Assembly: GCF_018919485.1 (NCBI RefSeq)
Contig: NZ_JAHLMU010000001.1
Coordinates: 3,035,138 to 3,099,137, forward strand
Source: Psychrobacter sp. TAE2020
Lineage (GTDB): Bacteria; Pseudomonadota; Gammaproteobacteria; Pseudomonadales; Moraxellaceae
Direction of reading: 5' to 3'
DNA: 64,000 nucleotides
The notes beneath the pieces are model-generated. The model was not told the DNA's origin. It saw only the letters and a program-made list of their open reading frames with translations, and did no database searches. Below, piece after piece: positions 29,562 through 38,273 of the stretch. How positions within the stretch are numbered: the stretch's first letter is position 1; each line of letters starts with the position of its first letter. The position numbers and the translations under genes were made by a program.

Positions 29562-30752
29562 ATGTCTGATTTTGCCAACGCTACCTATCGCCGTGTCAAT
29601 AGTGACTCCGATAACTCATCTCTGCGTGCCACAGGTGGGAATACTAAGCCCCTACGTATCGCTATTAATGGCTTTGGACGTATAGGCCGAAACGTATTAC
29701 GTGCACTACTTGAGCGATTTGAAGTGCTAGGTCGATCGATTCATGTAGTGGCAATTAACGATTTGGCACCCGCTGAAACCTTACTGCATTTATTAAAGTT
29801 TGATAGTACTCATGGGCGTTTGAGCCGACTGGGTATTGATGCCAAAATTGTCCAAAACGGCATTACTGATAAGCAGCAAAAACTATCTCCCAGCGCAAAG
29901 AATGAGATTGAGCTGTGTTTAAGCAAAAATGATTTAACTTATTGTATTCGCTTGCTCTCGAGAAGTGATCCAAAGATGCTACCTTGGGATGACCTCGATA
30001 TCGATGTAGTACTGGAGTGTACCGGAAATTTTCGCTCTTACGAACAAGCGAGTTTGCACATCGCATCAGGTGCGAAACAAGTCATCATAGGAGCCGCGCC
30101 CTTCGATGATGTCGATGCTTGTATTATTATGGGTGTTAACAGCGATGAGCTGACTTTGGATCTGCCGATTATCTCTAGTGTCTCTTGTACTACTCAAGCC
30201 CTAGTGCCGCTGATTGACACTTTAGATAAAGCCTTTGGGGTAGAGTCAGCGATGATGACTGAGATTCATGCGGTTACTGCTGATCAGACGGTGCTAGATC
30301 AAGCCCATCGTGACTTAAGACGCGCACGGGCTTCAGGCTATAATATTATCCCGACTACTTCTAGTAGCATTGCAGCGACTGAGCGGGTACTACCAGCGAT
30401 GATAGGCAAAATAAATGGTCATTCCATTCGAGTGCCAACTATTGATGTGGCGGCTATCGATGTAACGTTTGTATTTGGCAAAGCAGATGTCACTGTAGAA
30501 GATATGCGTGAAGTCCTTAAATCAGCTAGCCAAGCCCATTTAATCAATATCATGGCCTATACCGATGAGCCTTTGGTATCCAGTGACTTTATCCATCAAA
30601 CCGAATCGCTGATTATCGATGGTCAGCAGCTGATGCAAGTTGGCACTCAGTATAAAGTGTTTGCTTGGTATGATAATGAATGGGGTTATGCTAATCGTCT
30701 ACTCGATATGTGCTTGCATCTTTCCTCTAGCAAACAAGCCGATACTAAATAG
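29562..30752 (+). CDS. Glyceraldehyde-3-phosphate / erythrose-4-phosphate dehydrogenase family protein
   Basis: The NAD-binding domain begins RIAINGFGRIGRNVLRALLE (about residues 32-51) after a 30-residue polar N-terminal extension. The catalytic Cys209 lies in SVSCTTQALVPL, where most GAPDHs have SCTTN, so the Asn is replaced by Gln. Later text (HRDLRRARASGYNIIPTTSS, SIRVPTIDVAAIDVTF, WYDNEWGYANRLLDM) is typical of the family and leans towards the Epd-like or gluconeogenic branch. A 20-residue insertion sits near 105-125. At 396 residues it is longer than normal (about 335). Whether it is Gap or Epd cannot be settled by eye. Confidence 0.85.
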   Translation: MSDFANATYRRVNSDSDNSSLRATGGNTKPLRIAINGFGRIGRNVLRALLERFEVLGRSIHVVAINDLAPAETLLHLLKFDSTHGRLSRLGIDAKIVQNGITDKQQKLSPSAKNEIELCLSKNDLTYCIRLLSRSDPKMLPWDDLDIDVVLECTGNFRSYEQASLHIASGAKQVIIGAAPFDDVDACIIMGVNSDELTLDLPIISSVSCTTQALVPLIDTLDKAFGVESAMMTEIHAVTADQTVLDQAHRDLRRARASGYNIIPTTSSSIAATERVLPAMIGKINGHSIRVPTIDVAAIDVTFVFGKADVTVEDMREVLKSASQAHLINIMAYTDEPLVSSDFIHQTESLIIDGQQLMQVGTQYKVFAWYDNEWGYANRLLDMCLHLSSSKQADTK

Positions 30753-30868
30753 AAGGTTGTTAAACCGGTATTTGACTACTAAATGTCCAGTAGACAGGCC
30801 TAAAGTCGGCAATAAGCTAATAAATAATGCCTATTCGCAAAATAATTTCACTTTTTTTATTTAACCTC

Positions 30869-30896
30869 TTGCATTCTCATTTCATATCGCTATAAT
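30869..30896 (+). promoter_or_regulatory. Promoter of tRNA-Ser(UGA)
   Basis: TTGCAT, a 16-bp spacer, then TATAAT ending 11 bp before the tRNA 5' end. This is a close match to the vegetative consensus. Confidence 0.7.
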
Positions 30897-30907
30897 GATG
30901 CACAAAT

Positions 30908-30998
30908 GGAGACGTGGCAGAGCGGTTGAATGCACCGGTCTTGAAAACCGACAAGGGTTAATAGCCCTTCGAGAGTTCGAATCTCTCCGTCTCCGCCA
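30908..30998 (+). tRNA. tRNA-Ser (anticodon UGA)
   Basis: A class II tRNA of 91 nt with a long variable arm. The acceptor stem GGAGACG pairs with CGTCTCC, and G-CCA is encoded. The anticodon loop reads CTTGAAA in CACCGGTCTTGAAAACCGAC, giving UGA, which decodes UCN serine codons. The T-loop GTTCGAATC is present. Confidence 0.97.
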
Positions 30999-31023
30999 AA
31001 TTTAAGTAGTACTTAGTATAATT

Positions 31024-31060
31024 AAAAAGCCCTAGTCATTATTTGACTGGGGCTTTTTTT
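31024..31060. terminator. Terminator after tRNA-Ser, also facing the lipoprotein gene
   Basis: AAAAAGCCCTAGTCA pairs with TGACTGGGGCTTTTT through a 14-bp stem with one G-T pair and an A-run/T-run flank, located between convergent units. Confidence 0.88.
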
Positions 31061-31100
31061 CTGTGCTTTTATTAGCTAATAAATGTATGTAAGAAGGTTT

Positions 31101-31841
31101 TTAGCTTCGAGGTATCAGCTTTTCAGCGAACTCTATCTTTTGCCCATCAGCCAAAGTTAGCGTACCTTCAGTTATTTCAATGGTTACGTCTTGCGCGTTT
31201 TTAATAGCGCGCATCACATTGATATCTTCGATACTGCTTTCAATAATGATCTTACCTGACTGCTCAGGGGTAATAGGAGTTTCAAACAGAGTAAGGGGGA
31301 CATTAAAGCGTTTGCCCTTAGTAAGCTTAGCATCTTTCATTAGCAGCTTACCTTTAAAACTCTTGATAGGCACAGTGCCATGATTGGATAGCATAAACGA
31401 TAGCTTGACTTGAGTTAAGCTATCGTTATCACTAGTTTTAACCGAGAGTAGGGCGATAGGATAAATCTGAGTATCAACTTTAGCTACTGTCTGGCTAGCG
31501 CCTACAGGACTCTTTTTACCAGTTGGATTATTAGGATGCAGACGCTCATACTCGCGCTGCTGCACTAAGGCCTGCTTTATCGTCGTACTTGGCATGGCTC
31601 CTGACTCATAAGCATCACTTAGCTTCATACGTATCATATAGCGGCTAAGCAGACCTCTATCGGCCTCAGAGAGCTTCTCAAAAGTATCGCCGAGCTTTTT
31701 TTGCCACTGATTAGAGTCAGTAGGAATGGTTTGTTTGCTAGGATCGGATTCTGACGTCGAGCAGCCACTGATGGCTGGTATTAATGCTAAACCGCAAGCG
31801 AGTAGTAATGCCGTAGCCAAACCTTGTTTTAAGACCGCCAT
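31101..31841 (-). CDS. Putative lipoprotein of unknown function
   Basis: A lipoprotein signal sequence with lipobox PAISGCS (cysteine about residue 27) is followed by a Ser/Asp/Pro-rich linker. The body (about 75-245) has a helical first half (LSEADRGLLSRYMIRMKLSDAYES) and a beta-rich second half (KLSFMLSNHGTVPIKSFKGKLLMKD). The start is best placed at the ATG 31841, 6 nt after AAGGAGAG; two in-frame starts (GTG, ATG) lie just before it. I do not recognise the family. The text NHGTVPIKSFKGKL resembles the extracellular FxLYD-like beta folds, but that is a loose impression. Confidence 0.75.
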   Translation of the reverse strand: MAVLKQGLATALLLACGLALIPAISGCSTSESDPSKQTIPTDSNQWQKKLGDTFEKLSEADRGLLSRYMIRMKLSDAYESGAMPSTTIKQALVQQREYERLHPNNPTGKKSPVGASQTVAKVDTQIYPIALLSVKTSDNDSLTQVKLSFMLSNHGTVPIKSFKGKLLMKDAKLTKGKRFNVPLTLFETPITPEQSGKIIIESSIEDINVMRAIKNAQDVTIEITEGTLTLADGQKIEFAEKLIPRS

Positions 31842-32250
31842 CATCACTCTCCTTATAAATTATTATTAGCTTTTGCCAGTGCTTTATTATTTACGGGTAT
31901 TAAGCGGTTCAAGATGATGCTAAGTATATTCAATATTCAGTTAAATCAATAATTCTTTTAAATCAGTAACCATAAGTAGCATCTAGATATTTTGCTGCTG
32001 CTATTCAATATACCGTGTTTTTAGCATTTAGCTGTAACTATATATTTTGTTGAATTATCTAGGTAGGTGCCTTAGTTTGCTACTAGCTTTAAATGGCTAA
32101 ATTTATCAAAAGATAGACAAACAAAAGGCTAAGCACTATTAAGCAAACTTAGCCTTATTATTTATCTTTTTGAGACGCTCATTGTAATTGTACGTATGCC
32201 TATACCTATGCCTAAATTTGACAGCAATAGATAACACTCAGCTACAGCTA
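31842..32250. other. Intergenic region with one hairpin
   Basis: No gene is visible. A hairpin at 32125-32156 (AAGGCTAAG / CTTAGCCTT, loop of about 14 nt) lies 95 bp downstream of the minus-strand ribbon-helix-helix gene and may terminate it. The remainder is AT-rich. Confidence 0.5.
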
Positions 32251-32580
32251 TCACTTGGAGTCTTGTAGCTCAGATAGAGGGTGAGTAATGTTGTTATTGT
32301 GAGTTATGACGATAGCTTCATCGATGATACGTTGGCTAACTCCGCGCTTACGTAGAGTCTCAATAAATACCTCGTCATGCGCTAAGGTATAGTCCTGATG
32401 GTCACGATCGAGACCTTGACGAATATACAAGCGAATCAAACCTTGGATACGTTTAAAACCAAGCTCTGATGAAGTAGCGGTCAATAGCTCAATCATCTCC
32501 TCAGATAGACGAATACTAATAGGGCGCATGACTTTTTGCGGATGATCAGAGAACTTATTTTTTATACGTACAGGTATCAT
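32251..32580 (-). CDS. Small ribbon-helix-helix-like DNA-binding protein
   Basis: A 109-residue protein with a basic N-terminus and the pattern MRPISIRLSEEMIELLTATSSELGFKRIQGLIRLYIRQGLDR (written here in parts: beta strand RPISIRL, helix SEEMIELLTATSSELG, then FKRIQGLIRLYIRQGLDR). This is the RHH/CopG arrangement of transcriptional repressors and antitoxins. The C-terminal half (ETLRKRGVSQRIIDEAIVI) may oligomerise or bind a partner. No toxin gene is adjacent, so it is likely a stand-alone regulator. It overlaps no neighbour and lies near two tRNA-Asn genes. Confidence 0.65.
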   Translation of the reverse strand: MIPVRIKNKFSDHPQKVMRPISIRLSEEMIELLTATSSELGFKRIQGLIRLYIRQGLDRDHQDYTLAHDEVFIETLRKRGVSQRIIDEAIVITHNNNITHPLSELQDSK

Positions 32581-32798
32581 AATAAACCATTACTATTGAT
32601 GAGTAGGAATAAATATCTTCAGCGAAAATGGTGGTAGCTACCACTATACTTTAGGCAGCTATTGAATTGGTAGTCTCAAATATATTGAGACTGCGCCATA
32701 AAATATACAGTATGAATAAAGGTGCTAATAAACAGCTCTTAGTTACCATACAACAAAATCAGACAAAAAAATACTGCAGCCGCTAAAATAGCAGCCAT

Positions 32799-32834
32799 AA
32801 AAAAACCTTCATCATAGTTTGATGAAGGTTTTTT
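32799..32834 (-). terminator. Terminator downstream of tRNA-Asn copy 1
   Basis: CCTTCATCA-TAGTT-TGATGAAGG with A-run and T-run flanks, immediately after the minus-strand tRNA at 32841. Confidence 0.85.
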
Positions 32835-32840
32835 ATAATA

Positions 32841-32916
32841 TGGCTCCTCAACCTGGGCTCGAACCAGGGACACACGGATTAACAGTCCGACGCTCTACCA
32901 ACTGAGCTATTGAGGA
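32841..32916 (-). tRNA. tRNA-Asn (anticodon GUU), copy 1
   Basis: A 76-nt tRNA on the minus strand: acceptor TCCTCAA / TTGAGGA with encoded GCCA, D-loop AGCTCAGTTGGTAGAGC, anticodon stem CGGACTGTTAATCCG giving GUU, and T-loop GGTTCGAGCCC. The sequence is identical to the second copy at 33286. Confidence 0.97.
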
Positions 32917-33285
32917 ATAACTGGTCATAACTAAGAACTTAATAGACGCAGAAATATGATCTAGTCCTCGTTACGTGAGGCACATTTTAGCCAAGTAGGC
33001 ACAGACTGTCAACCTTATTAATGCATTAATTATAAAAAACTAGCTGTAGCTGGTAATAATTCGCTTTTATAAGGCGAAAACCTTAAATAGCGAGGTGGTA
33101 GCAGAGTAGTTTAAAGTTAATAAATAGCCTGTATAGGCAGGGTGATATCTAATAAAAGATAACGGTAAGCAACAACTGTAAAAAATAGCCATAAAAAAAC
33201 CCCCATCAAAGTGATGAGGGTCTTGGCATATGCCATAATCGAATCAAATATGATTCAATGCAGCTAATAAATAACTGCTAAAATT
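32917..33285. other. Spacer between the two tRNA-Asn genes
   Basis: It holds the promoter region of copy 1 (right of 32917) and the terminator of copy 2 (33193-33223). No coding potential. The spacers after the two tRNAs are not copies of each other, so the duplication is old or the flanks have diverged. Confidence 0.5.
33193..33223 (-). terminator. Terminator downstream of tRNA-Asn copy 2
   Basis: A stem formed by ACCC-CATCA and TGATG-GGGT with one internal mismatch and an A-run that becomes a T-run on the minus strand. Confidence 0.75.
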
Positions 33286-33361
33286 TGGCTCCTCAACCTG
33301 GGCTCGAACCAGGGACACACGGATTAACAGTCCGACGCTCTACCAACTGAGCTATTGAGGA
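33286..33361 (-). tRNA. tRNA-Asn (anticodon GUU), copy 2
   Basis: The same 76-nt sequence as copy 1, with encoded CCA and anticodon GUU. It is separated from copy 1 by 369 bp and has its own terminator, so each copy is probably an independent transcript. Confidence 0.97.
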
Positions 33362-33537
33362 ATAAAAGGTTATTACCTTAAGCTTAGTAACCGCTGTTAT
33401 GAGTTGTTGCTAAGTGGGGCGTATTCTAGCAAAGATAAAAAATAGGTCAAGCCTTTTTTTTCCCTTTTAAATATTTTTAGGATTTATTAATCCCTCTAGC
33501 TAGTTAATCCATTGATTTTAATGACTTAATATTCAGC

Positions 33538-33565
33538 AAAAAAAGACGCCCCATTTAGGGCGTCC
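33538..33565 (-). terminator. Terminator downstream of the aminotransferase gene
   Basis: GACGCCC / GGGCGTC stem with a CATTTA-type loop, followed on the minus strand by a T-run. Confidence 0.82.
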
Positions 33566-33608
33566 TGATACAATTATCGTAGTAATAGCTGATAAATCCT
33601 ACTACTAG

Positions 33609-34826
33609 TTATTCAACAACTTTAAAGCTAGGAACGTCTAGATCGGCAACTGCGCTCTCGATACGGGCTAGTGCGTCTTTTAAAGTCGCCTCATCAGTGG
33701 CATAAGAGATACGCATAAAACCACCTAGACCAAAAGCATCACCAGGAACTACCGCAACGCCTACTTTTTCTAGTAACCATTCTGAGAATTCAGTACAAGA
33801 AGATAAGCCAGCAGCTTTAATTAACGGCTTGATGTTAGGGTAAACATAAAAAGCACCGTCCGGACGTAAGCAAGTGATACCTTTGATAGCATTTAAGCCG
33901 TTCACTACTAAGTCGCAGCGTTTTTCAAAAGCTTCGATCATAGGTTCTAATACGCTTTGATCCCCACTGATAGCGGCTTCTGCTGCCACTTGGCTGATTG
34001 AAGTTGGGCATGAAGTAGACTGTGATTGAACTTTTTTCATCGCACCAATCAATTTGGCAGGGCCACCGGCGTAGCCGATACGCCAACCAGTCATTGCATA
34101 AGCTTTAGAGACCCCATTTAAGATAATAGCGCGCTCTTTAAGCTCAGGTGCTGCGTTTAAGATGTTATAGAACTTGTCCTTAGTCCAGCGGATATGCTCG
34201 TACATATCATCAGACACTACATAGACATGCGGATGCTTTTTAAGGACTTCAGCAAGCGCTTTAAGCTCTTCTAAACTATAAATCATACCCGTTGGGTTAG
34301 AAGGACTGTTAAGTACTAACATTTTAGTTTTATCAGTGATAGCCTCTTCTAACTGCTCAGGAGTGATTTTGAAATCTTGCTCTTCTGGGCATTTAACGAT
34401 GACTGGCACGCCTTCGGCGATGATAACCATATCTGGATAGCTGACCCAATACGGTGCTGGAATAATAACTTCGTCACCAGCATTAATAAAAGCTTGGGCT
34501 AAGTTGAAAAACGACTGTTTTCCCCCTACGGATACTAAGATTTCATTGGGCTCATAGCTGATATCGTTATCCCGTTTGAACTTCTCGATGATCGCTTTTT
34601 TAAGCCCTGGAGTACCATCAACTGCCGTATATTTAGTAAAACCGCTATTAATTGCTTCAATCGCTGCTTGTTTAACGTGTTCTGGCGTATCAAAATCAGG
34701 CTCACCTGCCCCTAAACCGATGATATCTTTGCCAGCTGCTTTAAGCTCTGAGGCTTTATTAGTGATGGCAAGAGTAGGGGATGGTTTGATACTGTTAACA
34801 CGGTCAGACAGTTGCAATTCGCTCAT
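33609..34826 (-). CDS. Class I pyridoxal-phosphate aminotransferase (aspartate aminotransferase-like)
   Basis: A fold-type I aminotransferase of 405 residues. Visible elements: GLGAGEPDFDTPEHVKQAA near the N-terminus, SVGGKQSFFNLAQAFI, the PLP-binding NSPSNPTGMIYS and DDMYEHIRW, the Schiff-base lysine in NGVSKAYAMTGWRIGYAGGP, and the substrate arginine in GFMRISYA. This is the bacterial 1-gamma aspartate/prephenate-type group rather than the E. coli AspC group. AAGGATTTCTC precedes the ATG. It is monocistronic. Confidence 0.9.
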   Translation of the reverse strand: MSELQLSDRVNSIKPSPTLAITNKASELKAAGKDIIGLGAGEPDFDTPEHVKQAAIEAINSGFTKYTAVDGTPGLKKAIIEKFKRDNDISYEPNEILVSVGGKQSFFNLAQAFINAGDEVIIPAPYWVSYPDMVIIAEGVPVIVKCPEEQDFKITPEQLEEAITDKTKMLVLNSPSNPTGMIYSLEELKALAEVLKKHPHVYVVSDDMYEHIRWTKDKFYNILNAAPELKERAIILNGVSKAYAMTGWRIGYAGGPAKLIGAMKKVQSQSTSCPTSISQVAAEAAISGDQSVLEPMIEAFEKRCDLVVNGLNAIKGITCLRPDGAFYVYPNIKPLIKAAGLSSCTEFSEWLLEKVGVAVVPGDAFGLGGFMRISYATDEATLKDALARIESAVADLDVPSFKVVE

Positions 34827-35343
34827 GAGAAATCCTTGTAAAAATCAGTAAAGTGGATGGATTTGGATGCTGTAGATACGGCTTATAGGGACTTAGATAT
34901 TGGCAAAAGATCATAAACGCGCTGCAGAATTAGCAGACTATAATATGAGCCTTTTAACCAAGGCGAAACCCTTGTAAATAACCCTATAGTTTTTAGGTCG
35001 CCATATTGTAGCATGTAGATATTACCCTGTCTTAAGTTGCTACTGACAGAAAACAATGTAGCCAAGTTGGGCAATATATCGGCAAACGGTCATAGTTTTA
35101 TAGTAAATATAAAACAGAAATTCATAGTATGAATTCAAACTATAGGCCAAATAATTGGCCGCTCATGATTGCCTGCAAAGTGACTACAATAACGACACCT
35201 TCACTCGAGATTAATTGGCTATGATAAACCATAGTCAAATTAGAAATAAAGGTTGAGACTATTTAGCTATTTAGCTCTGCCGGCTTGACCCTTAACGAAA
35301 GATAGCGTGACCGTCTTAACCGCCCACTAACAGGAGAATTATA
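34827..35343. other. 517-bp divergent intergenic region with two small palindromes
   Basis: Between the aminotransferase and SDR genes. TTCATA-G-TATGAA (35121-35133) and GGCCAA-ATAA-TTGGCC (35145-35160) lie 12 bp apart, about 200 bp upstream of the SDR start, and may be binding sites. A minus-strand frame at 34883-35074 has no ribosome site or recognisable protein features. Confidence 0.4.
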
Positions 35344-36081
35344 ATGACTGACTCTCGCAATAAGCTCAACATCGTTATTACCGGTGCCACTTCTGGCATA
35401 GGTAAGCAGTTAGCAAAAGACTATCTTAGCTCAGGTCATAAAGTTTACGCTGTTGGGCGTGATGAGGAGGCCTTGGCGGAGCTTAAAGACTTAGGGGCAG
35501 TACCTATTGCTCTAGATTTAATGGATCGCCAGAAGGTGATTGCCGCTTTTGCAAAAATTGAGCAAATCGATCTAGCAATTTGTGGGGCGGGTACTTGTGA
35601 GTATTTGGATATGCCAAACTTCGATAGTGAAGTATTTATGAAGGTCATGTCGGTGAATATGGGCACATTATCGCATGCTATCGAAGGTGTTTTACCGAAG
35701 CTTATTGCCTCAAAAGGGCGCTTAGTTGGTATCGGCTCAGCCTCCGCTTATGTGCCTTTTGCGCGTGCAGAAGCTTATGGTAGCTCAAAGGCCGCCATTC
35801 ACTATCTGATGAAAACCTTGCAGATTAGTCTAGCACCGCACGATGTTGCTGTGAGCCTAGTAGTGCCGGGTTTTGTAGAAACGCCTATGACTAAGCAAAA
35901 TGATTTCCCAATGCCATTTTTACAAACCCCAGAACAGGCCAGTCAAGCTATTCGAGCCGGTATTAACAAAGGCAATGAGGTCATTGAGTTCCCTAAAAAA
36001 TTAACCATCCCACTAAAAACTTTAGGCACACTGCCTGATATGGTTTGGCAACAAGTCAGTCAAAAGCTTAATAAGAAGTAA
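35344..36081 (+). CDS. Short-chain dehydrogenase/reductase
   Basis: An SDR of 245 residues with the cofactor-binding TGATSGIGKQLA (about 13-24), the structural CGAG (NNAG equivalent), the catalytic Ser in GIGSASAYVPFARAE and the YxxxK pair in YGSSKAAIHYL. AGGAGAATTATA precedes the ATG. It lies upstream of an amine-oxidase-like flavoprotein, DUF1365 protein and Cfa-like methyltransferase. SDR genes of this kind are regular members of such lipid-modification clusters, so a role in fatty-acid or lipid modification is inferred. The substrate is unknown. Confidence 0.88.
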   Translation: MTDSRNKLNIVITGATSGIGKQLAKDYLSSGHKVYAVGRDEEALAELKDLGAVPIALDLMDRQKVIAAFAKIEQIDLAICGAGTCEYLDMPNFDSEVFMKVMSVNMGTLSHAIEGVLPKLIASKGRLVGIGSASAYVPFARAEAYGSSKAAIHYLMKTLQISLAPHDVAVSLVVPGFVETPMTKQNDFPMPFLQTPEQASQAIRAGINKGNEVIEFPKKLTIPLKTLGTLPDMVWQQVSQKLNKK

Positions 36082-36214
36082 CTAGCGGATGACAAGTTTG
36101 TTAGCTCACATTATTACTATAGTGCTCTAACTGCCAATAAATGCGCTAATAAGTTTCACAGTTATATTTGGTCTTTTAAAACCCTGTAACTATAGTTTTT
36201 TAAAGGATCGAAAT

Positions 36215-36290
36215 ATAGCCATAGCCATAGCCATAGCCATAGCCATAGCCATAGCCATAGCCATAGCCATAGCCATAGCCATAGCCATAG
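36215..36290. repeat. Perfect hexanucleotide array (ATAGCC), 12 copies plus a partial copy
   Basis: Twelve consecutive exact ATAGCC units (36215-36286) are followed by ATAG. The array lies between the SDR gene (ends 36081) and the flavoprotein gene (starts 36359), 69 bp upstream of the latter. Such perfect short arrays are prone to slipped-strand copy-number change. Here a change would alter promoter or leader spacing rather than a reading frame. Confidence 0.97.
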
Positions 36291-36358
36291 TCTTAGTAAG
36301 TTAAAACCAGCCAGCTTAGCTAGAGTGGTAAATTAAAGACAATTAAGGAAAAGTCGGT

Positions 36359-38203
36359 ATGTCGTTTATCGGTGGTAAAATCAACTCTAAAAAAAATAAG
36401 CTTAACAAAGCGGCTTCCATAGCAGCGACAGATAAACAGGGCAAGTCTTCAAGCGCCATAGCTAGTAGCAATAATAAAGTCAGTAATGCTGGCCAAAAAA
36501 AGCGAGTCGCCATCATTGGCTCTGGGGTCTCAGGGCTGACTTGTGCTCACTATTTGGCTAAGCTGCATGAAGTAACCTTGTTTGAAGCTAGCGATTATAT
36601 CGGTGGTCATGTCAATACTATCGATGTCGAGTTGCAAGCAGGCAAGAAGTCAAAGCAAGTAGAAAAAAGTGCAATTGATACGGGTTTTATTGTCTTTAAT
36701 GAGCGCACGTATCCGAACTTTTTTCGTTTACTGCATGAGTTAAAGGTGCCGTTTCAAGCTACTGATATGAGCTTTTCAGTAAAAAACACTGCTCGAAATT
36801 TTGAATATAATGGTCATACCCTTAATACTTTATTGTCACAACGAAAAAACGTATTGAACCCTAATTTTTGGCGCTTTATAAAAGATATATTGCACTTTAA
36901 TAAGCATGTCCAGCAGTTACGTAGAGACTTTGAAAGCGACCGCATGGCAGGGCAAGACGTTAGTCAGTATACTGAGCAAACCCTCGGCGATTATTTAGCC
37001 AGTAAACGTTACGGCAAGCTATTTACCGATAACTACCTATTGCCTATGGTTTCAGCGATTTGGTCAACTAGCTTAGAGGAAGTAGCCGACTTTCCTTTAG
37101 TATTCTTTGCGCAATTCTTCGATAATCATGGCTTGTTAGATGTGGTCAATCGTCCACAGTGGTTCACCATAAAAGGGGGCTCTAAACAGTATGTTAATAA
37201 GCTGATTCCACGCTTTATAAAAGCCGGTGGCACAGTACGGATCAACAGCCCAGTACAGTCAGTCACTCGTCACGATGGTAAAGTTGCTATCGTTATAAAG
37301 ACGGTCTCTAATAGGGAAAGTCATACTGCCAGTACTAATGTCAAAGCTAACAAGGACACCAACAGTCCTACTGCTAATACTAGTGAAGCACAAGCCCTTA
37401 TATTCGATGAGGTGATCTTTGCTTGTCACGCTGATACAGCGCTACGCTTGTTAGTTGATGCTAGTAATATCGAGTCAGAAATATTGAGTCATTTCCGTTT
37501 TACTAGCAATACTGCGGTACTGCATACCGATAGTAGCGTATTACCAAAAAGGTCATTAGCTTGGGCGAGCTGGAACTATCTGCTTGAGAAGTCAGCCGAT
37601 GAAAACAGCCAGCCAGCTAGCAGACCAGCTACTAAGCCAGTTCTGACTTATCATATGAATATCTTGCAGCGCTTAACGAAGCAGCACAATTATTTAGTGA
37701 CGCTTAATCCGGCGGCCTTCAATACGACATTAAGTAAAGGCATTGATAAGGCGCAAGTGATTAAGAGTATTGATTATAGCCATCCTGTCTTTGATAGTCC
37801 TATGATCGAGGCGCAAAAACAATGGTCACAGATCTCTGGCAATGGCTCACATAGCCACTTTTGTGGTGCGTACTGGTTTAATGGATTTCATGAGGATGGG
37901 GTACGCAGCGGCCTACGAGTCTGCCAGTCACTAGGCAGTACTATTACTATCGAAGATGAGGTAGATGCTAGTCACTTACCCGATGCCGAAAGCGCTCACA
38001 CGCCTTTTCGTTATCAAGACTTACCTATCAAGGCAGACAAGTCAGCTCGTAAGCTTAGCAAGCGTCAAGTAGTCACTGCGACTACTAACCAAGAGCTAAA
38101 TGACTATATAACGGCTCTAAAACCTACTGCCGATAAGATGATTCAGCAGAAAAAACGAGGATTGCTGGCCCGCCTTATTAATAAAAAACCTCTAGCTAGA
38201 TAA
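36359..38203 (+). CDS. FAD-dependent amine-oxidase-like flavoprotein
   Basis: A flavoprotein of 614 residues. After a 45-residue Lys/Ser/Asn-rich extension comes the FAD-binding RVAIIGSGVSGLTCAHYLA and FEASDYIGGHVNTIDV. Conserved family text includes TGFIVFNERTYPNFFRLL, FTDNYLLPMVSAIWST and a C-terminal FCGAYWFNGFHEDGVRSG. Two low-complexity insertions (about 320-345 and 410-425) interrupt the fold. This family of predicted NAD/FAD-binding proteins is encoded next to DUF1365 and Cfa-like genes in many proteobacteria; in Rhodobacter such a cluster belongs to the singlet-oxygen response and was linked to furan fatty acids. GGAAAAG precedes the ATG. Confidence 0.87.
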   Translation: MSFIGGKINSKKNKLNKAASIAATDKQGKSSSAIASSNNKVSNAGQKKRVAIIGSGVSGLTCAHYLAKLHEVTLFEASDYIGGHVNTIDVELQAGKKSKQVEKSAIDTGFIVFNERTYPNFFRLLHELKVPFQATDMSFSVKNTARNFEYNGHTLNTLLSQRKNVLNPNFWRFIKDILHFNKHVQQLRRDFESDRMAGQDVSQYTEQTLGDYLASKRYGKLFTDNYLLPMVSAIWSTSLEEVADFPLVFFAQFFDNHGLLDVVNRPQWFTIKGGSKQYVNKLIPRFIKAGGTVRINSPVQSVTRHDGKVAIVIKTVSNRESHTASTNVKANKDTNSPTANTSEAQALIFDEVIFACHADTALRLLVDASNIESEILSHFRFTSNTAVLHTDSSVLPKRSLAWASWNYLLEKSADENSQPASRPATKPVLTYHMNILQRLTKQHNYLVTLNPAAFNTTLSKGIDKAQVIKSIDYSHPVFDSPMIEAQKQWSQISGNGSHSHFCGAYWFNGFHEDGVRSGLRVCQSLGSTITIEDEVDASHLPDAESAHTPFRYQDLPIKADKSARKLSKRQVVTATTNQELNDYITALKPTADKMIQQKKRGLLARLINKKPLAR

Positions 38204-38273
38204 AAGGTTTAGCCAAATAAAGGTCAGCCTACTTTGAATCTGAGCTAATAATATCGCTATAAGAGAGAGTTTT

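Noticed and set aside
32251-32580. Toxin-antitoxin pair around the ribbon-helix-helix protein
   Set aside because: There is no adjacent small toxin-like ORF on the same strand within several hundred bases.
34883-35074. Minus-strand frame of 63 codons in the intergenic region
   Set aside because: No ribosome site, low protein-like character and no neighbour to pair with.
36215-36290. CRISPR array at the ATAGCC repeats
   Set aside because: The six-base units are directly contiguous with no spacers, so this is a simple sequence repeat.
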